Source: Gammaproteobacteria bacterium (GTDB taxonomy: Bacteria > Pseudomonadota > Gammaproteobacteria > UBA4575). From it: a stretch of 39,955 nucleotides of DNA. The stretch is taken from assembly GCA_026706595.1 (NCBI GenBank), contig JAPOYL010000011.1, forward strand, positions 1-39,955, in the 5' to 3' direction. The notes under the pieces were generated by a model. That model ran no database searches. It was given only the letters and a program-made list of their open reading frames with translations, and was not told the DNA's origin. Each line of letters starts with the position of its first letter. Positions within the stretch are counted from its first letter, which is position 1. Shown here in pieces: positions 30,207-39,855 of this stretch. The translations under genes and the position numbers were made by a program.

Positions 30207-30857
30207 TCATTTCCTGAAATGCCTGGCAATCCAGTAGTCAATAGAGAAGTACCTCCCTGCCCCTGTAAAAAACAGTACCAGCAACATCACAAAGTAGGTT
30301 GCGGCAAACTCGATACCGTTATTCAATACCACAAATCTTCCTTTTTCTGTCAGCCATTTGTAGTTCCCGTGTTTTTTCAGCAGGGATCTGGCGGCCTGCA
30401 GGCGTTTGCCCACTTCCTCACTGTTTTCCAGGCTGTGCTTGGCAGATGGAATCCCGATGGCAGCAAGTGGTTTGGCCGTGCTGGTTGCAGGGTCACCCGG
30501 TGCTATCGCAAACCAGCCCTGGTTCCAGTGCACCGCAAAAATTGCGACGAGCATGGTGATCATCAGGGGAATGGTGAACCAGCGAACTGCAACTCCAAAC
30601 AGCAAAGCAATGCCGCCGAACAACTCTGCAGATGCCGCAAGGATTGCCATGAGCATGGGGCTGGGTAGGCCGAGCCCCCAATCGGGATTTCCGAACCAGC
30701 TGGCAATATCTTCCAGATGCATGAATTTGTGCAGGCCGACAGCAATGAATACCGGCGCCAAGTACAGGCGCAGCGCAAGCGGTCCCAGAAAGTCGACGGC
30801 CCGAAGCCTGTCCAGGACGTCTTGCAATGAGTTTGCGGTGCTGACAAGTACTGGCAT
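30207..30857 (-). CDS. DoxX-family membrane protein, HvfX-like
   Basis: This 216-residue membrane protein has about four hydrophobic segments: LALRLYLAPVFIAVGLHKF, MLMAILAASAELFGGIALLF, FTIPLMITMLVAIFAVHW and TYFVMLLVLFFTG. The long polar loop between the third and fourth (about residues 120-180) is larger than in small DoxX proteins. The ATG at 30857 has GGAG 7 nt before it; an ATG at 30878 is also open. It heads the hvfX-hvfB-hvfC set and probably supports the MNIO product at the membrane. The upstream gene nth ends 26 bp away. Confidence 0.82.
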   Translation of the reverse strand: MPVLVSTANSLQDVLDRLRAVDFLGPLALRLYLAPVFIAVGLHKFMHLEDIASWFGNPDWGLGLPSPMLMAILAASAELFGGIALLFGVAVRWFTIPLMITMLVAIFAVHWNQGWFAIAPGDPATSTAKPLAAIGIPSAKHSLENSEEVGKRLQAARSLLKKHGNYKWLTEKGRFVVLNNGIEFAATYFVMLLVLFFTGAGRYFSIDYWIARHFRK

Positions 30858-30883
30858 TGGAGTCTCCTGTGAAACCATATTTC

Positions 30884-31522
30884 CTAGTGAATTACACCCT
30901 TTTCACTGTATTCGCAAAGATCGAAAATCGGACATTCATGGCATTTGGGCTTGCGCGCCAGACAGGTATAACGGCCGAGCAGAATCAGCCAGTGATGGGC
31001 ATGCAACTTGTATTTATCCGGCACCCGCTTTTCCAGTTCATTTTCTACGGCAAGCACAGTTTTCCCAGGTGCGAGACCGGTCCGGTTGGAGACCCGGAAT
31101 ATGTGTGTATCCACCGCGATGGTGGGCTGGTTGAAGGCATTGTTGAGTACCACATTGGCGGTTTTTCTGCCGACACCTGGCAATGACTGCAGTGCTTCCC
31201 GGTTGCGCGGAATTCGCCCTCCATGTTTTTCCAGCAGGATGCGGCAGGTCTTGATGATATTTTCAGCCTTGCTGTTGTATAAGCCGATTGACTTGATATA
31301 GGTCTTCAGTTTTTTTTCCCCAAGCTTGAGCATTTTTCTTGGCGTGTTGGCGACCTTGTAAAGATCCTTGGTCGCCTTGTTTACGCTTACATCTGTGGCT
31401 TGCGCGGAAAGTATGACGGAAATCAGGAGTTCGAAATTGGACTTGTGTACGAGTTCTGTTCTTGGGCTCGGATTGGCCTTTTTCAGGCGGCGAAAGATTT
31501 TTTCGTATTTTTCCTGGTTCAT
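30884..31522 (-). CDS. nth: endonuclease III
   Basis: Nth (212 residues) is a DNA glycosylase/AP lyase that removes oxidised pyrimidines. The helix-hairpin-helix LPGVGRKTANVVL gives Lys120, and VDTHIFRV gives Asp138, at the same numbers as in E. coli. The [4Fe-4S] cysteines are Cys187, Cys194, Cys197 and Cys203 (CLARKPKCHECPIFDLC), again identical in position. The gene is preceded by an RnfB-like ferredoxin gene with 15 bp between. Confidence 0.97.
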   Translation of the reverse strand: MNQEKYEKIFRRLKKANPSPRTELVHKSNFELLISVILSAQATDVSVNKATKDLYKVANTPRKMLKLGEKKLKTYIKSIGLYNSKAENIIKTCRILLEKHGGRIPRNREALQSLPGVGRKTANVVLNNAFNQPTIAVDTHIFRVSNRTGLAPGKTVLAVENELEKRVPDKYKLHAHHWLILLGRYTCLARKPKCHECPIFDLCEYSEKGVIH

Positions 31523-31537
31523 GGTATGGGTAAGAGG

Positions 31538-31933
31538 TTACTTGTTGGACGATAGTTCCCTTTTTCTGCGTTCGAACAGCGTTTGTCTTTCTTGGCGCAT
31601 AGATTCAAGTCTTTGCGCGCGCCGCTTGCGGTTGTCACGCGAAAACGCTGCGAATTCTTTTTTCAGTTTTCGCTGCTCGCATGAAGGAACGGTTTGATGT
31701 ATCTGGTGAAAGCGGGTATTCGTTTCCAGGGTTATACAGTCGACCGGACATGGAGGGATACACAACCTGCAGCCTGTGCAGTACCGGGTTATGACTGTGT
31801 GCATGTGCCGGGATGCCCCGACGATCGCATCAAAGGGGCAGGCCTTGATGCACAATGTACAGCCGATACACTGCTGTTCATCGATTCTTGCAAGATACTT
31901 TCCCGTTGGGACGATGGAATCGGTGTTTTGCAC
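31538..31933 (-). CDS. RnfB-like two-cluster ferredoxin
   Basis: This 131-residue protein carries two [4Fe-4S] motifs, [16 protein letters not shown] and [16 protein letters not shown], like the C-terminal domain of RnfB. It lacks the RnfB membrane anchor and the preceding cysteine-rich domain. The second half is a basic helical tail ([10 protein letters not shown] end). In E. coli nth ends the rsx (rnf) operon. Here only this piece lies beside nth, suggesting a remnant or a specialised electron carrier. It begins 7 bp after metG. Confidence 0.85.
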   Translation of the reverse strand: MQNTDSIVPTGKYLARIDEQQCIGCTLCIKACPFDAIVGASRHMHTVITRYCTGCRLCIPPCPVDCITLETNTRFHQIHQTVPSCEQRKLKKEFAAFSRDNRKRRAQRLESMRQERQTLFERRKRELSSNK

Positions 31934-31940
31934 AGGAAAT

Positions 31941-33968
31941 CTATTTTACGCGCATGCCGGGAGTTGCCCCGCTGTCAGGCTGCAGTAGAAATATGTCTTT
32001 TCCACCGGGGCCGGCCGCAAGCACCATGCCTTCTGAAGTGCCAAAACGCATTTTCCGAGGAGCCAGGTTTGCAACTACCACGGTCAGGCGGCCTTCAATG
32101 TCCTGCGGGGCGTAGGCAGACTTTATTCCTGCAAACACGGTTCGCTGCACATTCCCTGTGGGCTCTCCCAGGTCCAGCGTCAGCTTGAGCAGTTTATCTG
32201 CTCCTTCTACCTGTTCCGCCTGGACAATTTTTGCAACCCTGAAATCCAGTTTTGCAAAGTCGTCGAAGGTGATTTCATCGTTGATCGGGTCAGCTGGCGC
32301 AGGCGCCTCATCTTGTTTTGAATCTTCTATCATATTCTCCACCGACTTTTTTTCGACTCGGGTGATCAGCGGTTTGAACGTGTTTATCTGATGCCCTTCG
32401 GGCAGCGGTTTTCCTGAAGCCAGATCGCTCCAGCAGGTATCCGTATTCAGAAAGGTTTCTGACTTTTGTGCAAGGCTGGGCGTCACAGGCTTCAGATAGC
32501 CGATCAGCAACCGGTACATGTTCAAGCCAAAGCTGCAGACCTGGTGTACCTGGTCCCGCTTGGTCTCGTTTTTTGCAAGTTCCCAGGGCTTGTGGGCATC
32601 GATGATCTGGTTGGCTTCATCGGCATGCTTCATGATCGAGCGCATGGCTTGCGAGTAGTTTCGGGATTCGTAGAGCTCTTTTATGTGTTCGTTTCTTTGT
32701 GCTGCATGGTCAAACACCTCGCGCCCGCCCTCGATAAAGGCCGAAGTCAGTTTTCCTTCAAAATATTTGTGGATAAACCCGGAACAGCGGCTGGCTATAT
32801 TCACCAGTTTTCCCACGACGTCGCTGTTCACACGTTGCTGGAAATCATCCAGGCTAAGGTCAATGTCACTGACATCAGGCCCCAGCTTGGCCGCAAAGTA
32901 GTAACGCAAATACTCAGGGTTCAGATGATCAAGATAGGTGCGTGCCTTGACAAAGGTGCCTCTCGACTTTGACATTTTTTGGCCGTCGACCGTCAGGAAT
33001 CCATGACAGTACACAGCAGTGGGAATTCGGTAGTTTGCGCCATGCAGCATTGCAGGCCAGAACAGCATATGGAAATATGCAATATCCTTGCCGATGAAAT
33101 GGTACACCTCGTGTTGGCTGTCGGCATTCCAGTAGGCGTCGAAGTCCCCACCGGTGCGGTCACAGTACTGTTGCAGGCTGGCCATGTACCCTACCGGCGC
33201 ATCCAGCCACACGTAGAAATACTTGCCAGGCGCATCGGGTATCTCGAAACCAAAATATGGCGCATCACGCGAGATGTCCCAGTCCCTCAGATCTTCCTGG
33301 AACCACTCTTTGAGCTTGTTGGTGATTCCTGGTTGCAACGGGTTGTTCTCGATCCAGTCATGCAGCACTTCCTTGAAGTCGTTCAGCTTGAAGAAGTAGT
33401 GCAGGTTTTCTTTTTTGACTGGTGTGGCACCGCTTACAGATGAATACGGGTTGATCAGGTCCGCAGGTGTATACGTGCTTCCACAGACCTCGCAGTTGTC
33501 TCCATACTGGTCCTTGGCATTGCATTTCGGACATTCGCCCTTGACGAAACGGTCAGGCAGGAACACCTGATCCTGCGGGTCGTACAGGTCTACAACCGTT
33601 TTTGTGGTGATGTGTCCGCTTTTTTTCAGCCGCTCATAGATGCGCGTGGAATGGAACCGGTTTTCTTCGGAATGAGTAGAGTGGTAGTTGTCGAACTGAA
33701 TGTGAAAGTCTGAAAAATCTTTCTGATGCTCGGCACTGACCCGTGATATCAGTTGTTCAGGTGTAATTCCTTCCTGTTGGGCCTTGAGCATGATCGGTGT
33801 GCCATGCGCATCATCTGCACATATATACAGACAGTCGTGCCCACACATTTTCTGAAATCGCGTCCAGATGTCAGTTTGAATGTACTCGACCAGATGTCCG
33901 ATATGTATGGGTCCGTTGGCATAAGGCAGCGCGCTGGTGACGAGGATATTTCGTTTTGTTTCAGGCAT
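31941..33968 (-). CDS. metG: methionyl-tRNA synthetase
   Basis: MetG (675 residues) charges tRNA-Met. The class I signatures are [14 protein letters not shown] near the N-terminus and KMSKS ([12 protein letters not shown]) at about residue 330-336. A zinc knuckle [18 protein letters not shown] is present. The C-terminal tRNA-binding OB domain starts near [20 protein letters not shown], as in E. coli MetG. The upstream TAAAAT (33991-33996, minus strand) is a plausible -10. It is divergent from apbC, the common gammaproteobacterial layout. Confidence 0.97.
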   Translation of the reverse strand: MPETKRNILVTSALPYANGPIHIGHLVEYIQTDIWTRFQKMCGHDCLYICADDAHGTPIMLKAQQEGITPEQLISRVSAEHQKDFSDFHIQFDNYHSTHSEENRFHSTRIYERLKKSGHITTKTVVDLYDPQDQVFLPDRFVKGECPKCNAKDQYGDNCEVCGSTYTPADLINPYSSVSGATPVKKENLHYFFKLNDFKEVLHDWIENNPLQPGITNKLKEWFQEDLRDWDISRDAPYFGFEIPDAPGKYFYVWLDAPVGYMASLQQYCDRTGGDFDAYWNADSQHEVYHFIGKDIAYFHMLFWPAMLHGANYRIPTAVYCHGFLTVDGQKMSKSRGTFVKARTYLDHLNPEYLRYYFAAKLGPDVSDIDLSLDDFQQRVNSDVVGKLVNIASRCSGFIHKYFEGKLTSAFIEGGREVFDHAAQRNEHIKELYESRNYSQAMRSIMKHADEANQIIDAHKPWELAKNETKRDQVHQVCSFGLNMYRLLIGYLKPVTPSLAQKSETFLNTDTCWSDLASGKPLPEGHQINTFKPLITRVEKKSVENMIEDSKQDEAPAPADPINDEITFDDFAKLDFRVAKIVQAEQVEGADKLLKLTLDLGEPTGNVQRTVFAGIKSAYAPQDIEGRLTVVVANLAPRKMRFGTSEGMVLAAGPGGKDIFLLQPDSGATPGMRVK

Positions 33969-34060
33969 GTTGGCGCGATCCGTTTTTGCAATTTTACCCT
34001 ATTGAGGATTTGAAAAAATCATCATCGTCTTGCAGCGTGAGTCCGGGGAACGAGGAGTCT

Positions 34061-34087
34061 TTGCTGCCCTAGTGGACATGGTATAGT
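34061..34087 (+). promoter_or_regulatory. probable extended -10 promoter of apbC
   Basis: TATAGT (34082-34087) is preceded by TG one base away, an extended -10. TTGCTG (34061-34066) is a weak -35 with 15-nt spacing. It lies 45 bp before the apbC ATG. Confidence 0.5.
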
Positions 34088-34131
34088 AGGCTCCCCTCGT
34101 GCTAGACCCAAATTTTTCAGGAGAGTTAAGA

Positions 34132-35220
34132 ATGGTTCAGCTTACAGAAGAGCAGGTGGAGACAGCACTGAAACAGATTCAGGACCCTTATCTTGGAAAA
34201 GACCTGGTTGCCGGCAATACCGTAAAAAAAATCGAGACGGAAGGCGGCAAGGTGAACATCACGGTCAAGCTGGGCTACCCTGCGAAAGGGGTCACGAACG
34301 CTCTTGCCAAGCAGATCGAGGCCAAAGTTGGGGAAGCCGGTGCGGAACACGTGCAGGCGGACGTAAGCTGGCAGATTGAGGCACACACTGTACAAAAAAG
34401 CCTCAAACCTCTCGAAAATATCAAAAACATCATTGCCGTGGCTTCCGGTAAGGGGGGTGTGGGCAAATCCACGACCGCGGTGAATCTTGCCCTGGCACTG
34501 TCCATGGAGGGCGCGACGGTTGGAATGCTGGATGCAGATATCTATGGCCCTAGTCAGCCCCGCATGCTTGGTGTGAGTGGACAGCCCGAGTCGAGCGATG
34601 GCAAAAGCCTGGAGCCCATGGTAGCTCATGGACTGCAAGCCATGTCAATCGGGTTTTTGATCGATGAGGAAACCCCCATGATCTGGCGGGGCCCGATGGT
34701 TACCCAGGCACTCGAGCAGTTGCTGAACGATACTTGCTGGCGAGGACTTGACTACCTAGTGGTCGACTTGCCTCCCGGCACGGGAGATGTGCAGTTGACA
34801 CTGGCTCAGAAGATACCCGTAAGTGGAGCAATTATTGTCACCACGCCCCAGGACATTGCCCTGCTTGATGCGCGCAAGGGACTGAAGATGTTTGAGAAAG
34901 TGGAAGTGCCGGTGCTGGGGGTCGTGGAAAATATGAGCATTCACATTTGCAGCAAGTGTGGCCATGAAGAGGCAATATTCGGTCAGGGAGGGGGCCAGCG
35001 CATGGCTGAAGAATCTGGTGTCGACATACTGGGTGCCTTGCCTTTGGACATCAAGATTCGTGAACAGGCGGACGGTGGCAACCCTTCAGTAGCAATGATG
35101 CCGGACAGTCGCATCGCTGAAATCTATCGTGAGATTGCACGCAAGGCTGCTGCCAAACTTGCTGTGCAAGGTAAAGATTACAAGGCACGGTTTCCGAAAA
35201 TTGTCATTCAGAATACCTGA
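34132..35220 (+). CDS. apbC: ApbC/Mrp iron-sulfur carrier ATPase
   Basis: ApbC (362 residues) is a P-loop NTPase that carries iron-sulfur clusters. An N-terminal MIP18-like domain is followed by the deviant Walker A motif SGKGGVGKST at about residues 104-113. The switch region is VVDLPPGTGDVQ. The dimer-bridging cluster site is Cys273-x-x-Cys276 (CSKCGHEE). The ATG at 34132 is chosen because AGGAGA lies just before it; an upstream GTG at 34099 would place that ribosome site inside the gene. Confidence 0.95.
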   Translation: MVQLTEEQVETALKQIQDPYLGKDLVAGNTVKKIETEGGKVNITVKLGYPAKGVTNALAKQIEAKVGEAGAEHVQADVSWQIEAHTVQKSLKPLENIKNIIAVASGKGGVGKSTTAVNLALALSMEGATVGMLDADIYGPSQPRMLGVSGQPESSDGKSLEPMVAHGLQAMSIGFLIDEETPMIWRGPMVTQALEQLLNDTCWRGLDYLVVDLPPGTGDVQLTLAQKIPVSGAIIVTTPQDIALLDARKGLKMFEKVEVPVLGVVENMSIHICSKCGHEEAIFGQGGGQRMAEESGVDILGALPLDIKIREQADGGNPSVAMMPDSRIAEIYREIARKAAAKLAVQGKDYKARFPKIVIQNT

Positions 35221-35344
35221 CGGCTCTTTCATGATCCTGTCCCGGCGGGCCGCACAGTTTTTTGTGGTCAAACCGGGTAACAGTGAATCGAAGCTGCACT
35301 GTACGAACAGGTCCCGGGCAGGGGCATTTTGAAGTTGAGTATCC

Positions 35345-35911
35345 ATGGCCATTAAATCAGACCGCTGGATCCGCCAGATGGCGAAGCAGCACGGCATGAT
35401 TGAGCCGTTTGAAGCCGGTCAGGTCCGTTCCGGCAACAACGGGCGTCTGGTTTCCTATGGAACATCCAGCTACGGATATGACGTGCGCTGCGCGGATGAA
35501 TTCAAAATCTTCACCAACATCAACTCCGCGATGGTGGACCCGAAGCAGTTCAACATGGACAGTTTCATTGATCTCAAGGCGAACGAGTGCGTGATCCCTC
35601 CAAACTCCTTCGTGCTGGCAAGAACGGTCGAGTATTTTCGGATCCCGCGCTCCGTTCTGACGGTGTGCCTGGGGAAGTCCACCTACGCGCGTTGCGGCAT
35701 CATCATCAACGTCACCCCGCTGGAGCCCGAGTGGGAAGGGCATGTCACCATAGAAATTTCCAATTCCACGCCGCTGCCGGCAAAAATCTATGCCAATGAG
35801 GGCATCGCACAGATGCTCTTCTTCGAGTCTGATGAAACCTGTGAGACCTCTTACAGGGACCGAGGCGGGAAATACCAGGGACAGCGTGGCGTGACCTTGC
35901 CAAAGACCTAG
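35345..35911 (+). CDS. dcd: dCTP deaminase
   Basis: Dcd (188 residues, typical length) converts dCTP to dUTP for thymidylate synthesis. Signature regions: [26 protein letters not shown] and the catalytic stretch with [19 protein letters not shown]. The C-terminal loop ([15 protein letters not shown]) closes over the nucleotide in the family. It lies 124 bp after apbC and converges with mgtE; there is no clear terminator between dcd and mgtE. Confidence 0.96.
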   Translation: MAIKSDRWIRQMAKQHGMIEPFEAGQVRSGNNGRLVSYGTSSYGYDVRCADEFKIFTNINSAMVDPKQFNMDSFIDLKANECVIPPNSFVLARTVEYFRIPRSVLTVCLGKSTYARCGIIINVTPLEPEWEGHVTIEISNSTPLPAKIYANEGIAQMLFFESDETCETSYRDRGGKYQGQRGVTLPKT

Positions 35912-35980
35912 CCGGACTTTCTTTGCATCGGGCGGAAAGAGATACGGCAGTGGGCAGGCAACCTGTCCGGGGGCCGGATA

Positions 35981-37333
35981 TTAAAGAAGCATCCAGGTAG
36001 CCAGCCCAAGAAAGGCAAAAATCCCGATTACGTCTGTAATCGTGGTCAGGATGACACCGCCTGCCAGTGCCGGATCAATGTTGAGGTTGCGCAAAATTAC
36101 CGGGATTGATACGCCCGCAAGCGCAGCACACAGCAGGTTTGCCATAGTTGCAGCTGCGATGACTCCACCCATCTTGAGGTCCTTGAACCACAGGACGACG
36201 ATCAGCGCGACGATGATGGCCCATGTCATACCGTTCAAAAACCCGACTGCGAGTTCCTTGAACAGCAACAGCTTGGAATTGCTTCGACCGATCTGGCCCA
36301 GTGCCAGGCCCCGGATCACCAGGGTCAGTGTCTGGAAGCCGGCTATGCCTCCCATGCTTGCGACCACCGGGATCAGAATTGCCAGCACGATGATTTTTTC
36401 CAGAGTCACCTGAAACAGGCTGATAACCCAAGCCGCCAGGAAAGCGGTCAGCAAATTGACACCAAGCCATACGGTGCGTCGTTGTGTAGATGCAACGACG
36501 GGTGCGAACAAATCTTCTTCTTCCGACAAGCCCGCCATGCTGAACACGGAATGTTCAGCCTCCTCCCGGATGACATCCACGACGTCATCCACAGTAATGC
36601 GGCCAATCAGCTTGTTGTCTTCATCAACGACTGCCGCTGAAACCAAATCGAGGTCCTCGAATGACTTTGCAACCAGAGAAGCTTCCGTGTTGGCATCGAA
36701 TGCGCGTGCATCGTCCTCAAGCACATCCCGAACCAGATTTGTAGGCTTGCTTGTCAGGACTTTTGAGAGTGGAAGCGCCCCAATGTAGCGTTCGTAGCGA
36801 TCGACAACGAACAGCGAGTCCGTTCCATCAGGGAGCGCACCGCGGCTTCGCAGGTAGCGCAGTACCACATCAAGCGTGACGTCATGGCGCACGGTGACCA
36901 CGTCGGTATTCATCAGGCCACCGGCAGTATTTTCATCATAGGACAAAACGGCTTCCAGGCGCTGGCGGTCCTGATGGTCCATGCTGGCCAACGCTTGCTG
37001 TGTAACTGTGTGGGGCAGGTCAACGAGCAGGTCTGCAAGATCATCTATTTCCAGACCCTCGGTTGCCGCCACCAGGGCTTCGCTGTCCATAAGCCTGATC
37101 AGGCCGCTGCGAACTTCTTCGCCAACGTTCAGCAGGATTTCCCCATCATCGGAGTCGAGCATGTTCCAGACAATGATGCGTTGTGAGTGGGGAAGTGCTT
37201 CCAGCAGGTTGGCAATTTCAGCCGGATGGAGCGCATTCAGCATGCGTCTGGCACGCTGCATGGTTCCCGTCTTGAAGGCCTCACTGATAACCTTCAGGGT
37301 CTGGTTTTGCGTCTGTAGAGCAGCGTCAGGCAT
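35981..37333 (-). CDS. mgtE: MgtE magnesium transporter
   Basis: MgtE (450 residues) is a gated Mg2+ channel. The N-terminal helical domain covers about residues 1-130 (HPAEIANLLEALP), followed by two CBS domains (GGLMNTDVVTVRHDVTLDVV onward). The C-terminal five-helix membrane domain starts near residue 285. The family motif near VVASMGGIAGFQTL marks the ion pore region. It follows ptsI in the same direction, separated by 92 bp with a perfect hairpin. Confidence 0.95.
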   Translation of the reverse strand: MPDAALQTQNQTLKVISEAFKTGTMQRARRMLNALHPAEIANLLEALPHSQRIIVWNMLDSDDGEILLNVGEEVRSGLIRLMDSEALVAATEGLEIDDLADLLVDLPHTVTQQALASMDHQDRQRLEAVLSYDENTAGGLMNTDVVTVRHDVTLDVVLRYLRSRGALPDGTDSLFVVDRYERYIGALPLSKVLTSKPTNLVRDVLEDDARAFDANTEASLVAKSFEDLDLVSAAVVDEDNKLIGRITVDDVVDVIREEAEHSVFSMAGLSEEEDLFAPVVASTQRRTVWLGVNLLTAFLAAWVISLFQVTLEKIIVLAILIPVVASMGGIAGFQTLTLVIRGLALGQIGRSNSKLLLFKELAVGFLNGMTWAIIVALIVVLWFKDLKMGGVIAAATMANLLCAALAGVSIPVILRNLNIDPALAGGVILTTITDVIGIFAFLGLATWMLL

Positions 37334-37378
37334 TGGTTGAACGGTCTATGGTTGCGAAGATGGGTGGCAAGTGTAACT

Positions 37379-37402
37379 GCTTTGGCAAGCTCCTGCCAAA
37401 GC
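37379..37402. other. perfect 9-bp hairpin between ptsI and mgtE
   Basis: GCTTTGGCA (37379-37387) pairs perfectly with TGCCAAAGC (37394-37402) over a 6-nt loop. It lies 24 bp beyond the ptsI stop in the direction of transcription. There is no T tract on either side, so it may act as an mRNA stabiliser, a pause site or a protein site, not a classical terminator. Confidence 0.6.
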
Positions 37403-37425
37403 CGGTACTCCCGGGACTGGTGGAG

Positions 37426-39156
37426 CTAGCCGTTCAGTGTATCAACCAAGGAAGTGATTCTGGTGGGCACGGTGGTGTTCAGGATTTTCCTTGCAGGTTT
37501 TTCCAGTTCTGAGATACGGCTTCGGTTAACAATCTGCTTGATCTCCAGAAGGTTGGAGGGGTGTGTGCTGAATTCCTGCAGCCCGAGACCGAGCAGAAGT
37601 CGGGTATAGCGCGAATCTCCCGCCATTTCCCCGCACATCGCAACCGGAATTTTGGCATGACGGCCAGCGCGCAGAGTCAGGTCGACCAGTTTCAGTACGG
37701 AGGGGTGCAGTGGGTCGTACAAATAGTTTACCTGGTCATCGATCCGGTCAATGGCAAGCGTGTATTGAATCAAGTCATTGGTACCAATGGACAGAAAGTC
37801 GAGCTGTTTTGCAAAAATATGGGCAGACAGTGCTGCTGCAGGGACTTCGATCATGGCACCGACAGGGGTGCCCTGGTCATAGGCGTGCTGCTCGTTCTCC
37901 AGCTCCTGTTTAGCCTGCTCAAGAATGGATAATGCTTGAACCAGTTCGGCATGACTGGTGATCATGGGCAACAGAATACGGACAGGCCCGCTGGAAGACG
38001 CCCGTAAAATTGCACGCAACTGCTGCTTGAACAGGCTGATGTCCTTCAGGGATCTGCGAATCGCACGCAAACCCAATGCGGGGTTCTGTGTAAGGGGTCC
38101 CTGGAAATTGGGATCAAATTCCTTCTCGGCACCCAGGTCCAGGGTTCGGATCGTCAGGGGCTTGCCTTTCAGCGCACGGATGATTTTCCGGTAGGCATTC
38201 AGCTGTTCGGCTTCGTCTGCCGGTTCATCACGGTCGATAAAAAGAAATTCCGTGCGGCACAGCCCCACACCGTCTGCTCCGGACTGCCTGAGTGCAATCA
38301 TGTCTTCGGCCAGCTCGATATTGGCCTGCAGGCTGATTCGCCGGCCATCGCGCGTCTTGGCCGAGACATCGCGCAGGGCTCGCAACTTGCGTCGCGCTTC
38401 CTTTTCCTTGCGTTGCCTCAGTTGATAGCTCCTGATGGTTCTCTTATCCGCACCGGCCAGCACCATGCCACTGCTGCCGTCGATGATGATCTGTTCTTTC
38501 TGTCGCAGCAGTGAGCGTGCACCCTGTACACCAACCACGGCCGGGATTCCCAGGCTGCGGGCAAGAATCGCGGTGTGGGAAAGGGGCCCGCCAAGTTCAG
38601 TGATAAAGCCTGCAATGCTCTGGGTTTGCATCAAGACGGTATCTGCTGGCGTGAGGTCATCAGCCACAATGATGCGGCCTTTCAGAGGCTGTGCATCGAC
38701 CTGCGCCGTGTACTGCTGGTCTTTCAGAATTTGCTGAATCAGATTGATCACATGCTCGACATCGTTGATACGGGTGCGAAGATAGTCATCCTCCATCTGT
38801 TCAAAGGCCGAAATCAGCTTGTCATGCTGTATTTTCAGCGCCCATTCGGCATTGCAGCGTTGTTTGCGAATGATCCCGGCTGGCACTTTGCGAAGCATGG
38901 AGTCCTTGAGCATGAGGATGTGTGAGTCAATGAATGCAGCAACATCTGTCGGCGTGTCTTCAGGAATGGTGTCACGGATGCTGCGCAGATGGTTGCTGGC
39001 TTCATTAACGGCATGCCGGAAACGTTCGACTTCCGATTTGATGTCATCTTTCCTGAGCCGGCGCTCGAACACCGCGGGTGCACCGCGATTGAGCAGATGC
39101 ACGTCCCCTATGGCAATGCCTTTCGATACATCGATTCCGGAGACGATTAATGCCAT
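37426..39156 (-). CDS. ptsI: phosphoenolpyruvate-protein phosphotransferase (EI)
   Basis: EI (576 residues) starts the phosphorelay by taking phosphate from PEP. The phospho-histidine lies at about residue 194 (GGPLSHTAILARS). The PEP-binding domain has GLCRTEFLF, a SIGTNDLIQYTLA region and the catalytic cysteine in VAMCGEMAGD. It is downstream of ptsH by 24 bp. With only an EIIA and no sugar permease in sight, the system looks regulatory. Confidence 0.95.
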   Translation of the reverse strand: MALIVSGIDVSKGIAIGDVHLLNRGAPAVFERRLRKDDIKSEVERFRHAVNEASNHLRSIRDTIPEDTPTDVAAFIDSHILMLKDSMLRKVPAGIIRKQRCNAEWALKIQHDKLISAFEQMEDDYLRTRINDVEHVINLIQQILKDQQYTAQVDAQPLKGRIIVADDLTPADTVLMQTQSIAGFITELGGPLSHTAILARSLGIPAVVGVQGARSLLRQKEQIIIDGSSGMVLAGADKRTIRSYQLRQRKEKEARRKLRALRDVSAKTRDGRRISLQANIELAEDMIALRQSGADGVGLCRTEFLFIDRDEPADEAEQLNAYRKIIRALKGKPLTIRTLDLGAEKEFDPNFQGPLTQNPALGLRAIRRSLKDISLFKQQLRAILRASSSGPVRILLPMITSHAELVQALSILEQAKQELENEQHAYDQGTPVGAMIEVPAAALSAHIFAKQLDFLSIGTNDLIQYTLAIDRIDDQVNYLYDPLHPSVLKLVDLTLRAGRHAKIPVAMCGEMAGDSRYTRLLLGLGLQEFSTHPSNLLEIKQIVNRSRISELEKPARKILNTTVPTRITSLVDTLNG

Positions 39157-39180
39157 GGTGAAACAGTGTCCTTGGATACC

Positions 39181-39450
39181 TTATCCATCTTCATCAAAAA
39201 AATTGTTGACCAGATTTTCGATGGAAGCCATGGCTTCCTCCTCATCAGTCCCTGAGGCGGTAATCTTTACTTTTGAATGCTGACTTGCCGCCAGCATCAT
39301 GACCCCCATGATACTTTTCCCGTTGACCTCCCTGGAGTCCTTCTCGACCAGTATTTCGCTTTCGAAAGTCGATGCCAATGCCACCAGCTTTGCTGCGGCA
39401 CGTGCATGCAAACCTAGCTTGTTGGGTATGGTCAGTTCCTTGCTGAGCAC
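39181..39450 (-). CDS. ptsH: phosphocarrier protein HPr
   Basis: HPr (89 residues) moves phosphate from EI to EIIA. The site is His15 in KLGLHARAAAK. Ser46 in NGKSIMGVMML is the position phosphorylated by HPr kinase where that enzyme exists. The start is GTG, 5 bp after the EIIA gene. Confidence 0.95.
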   Translation of the reverse strand: MLSKELTIPNKLGLHARAAAKLVALASTFESEILVEKDSREVNGKSIMGVMMLAASQHSKVKITASGTDEEEAMASIENLVNNFFDEDG

Positions 39451-39455
39451 GTGCC

Positions 39456-39854
39456 TTATCTCTTGGGGTTGCAGTCGACTATACCGTCATGTGCACCGCT
39501 CAGGGCTTTTTCTGCAAGCTTGTCTAAATCCAGGTTTGGATAGTTCATGGTACGAATCAGCATAGGCAGACTGAGTCCGGCCAGCACACGTACCTCTCCA
39601 GATGCGTCCAGCTGGTTGCAGATGTTGCTCGGTGTTGAACCGAATATGTCAGTCAGAACCAGTACTCCGTCTCCCTGGTCAATCTCGGCACAGAGTTTTC
39701 GTGCCGCCGAAAGCAGTTCATCCGTATTGCTGGTCTCTGTCACGGCAAGCGCCCTGCAAACCAGAGGCAGCGGTGCGTCGAGCATGGATTCGGCCGTACC
39801 GAGCAACTCATGCCCCAGGTTGCCATGCGTGACAGTAAGTATCGAAACTGCCAT
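39456..39854 (-). CDS. PTS EIIA of the mannose family
   Basis: This 132-residue EIIA has the phospho-site His10 (LTVTHGNLG) and the TDIFGSTPSN motif of the mannose-type EIIA fold. No membrane component is attached or adjacent, so it probably acts as a regulatory phospho-acceptor in the carbon/nitrogen status pathway. It starts one base after the rapZ stop, within the rapZ-ptsIIA-ptsH-ptsI order known from gammaproteobacteria. Confidence 0.93.
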   Translation of the reverse strand: MAVSILTVTHGNLGHELLGTAESMLDAPLPLVCRALAVTETSNTDELLSAARKLCAEIDQGDGVLVLTDIFGSTPSNICNQLDASGEVRVLAGLSLPMLIRTMNYPNLDLDKLAEKALSGAHDGIVDCNPKR

Positions 39855-39855
39855 A

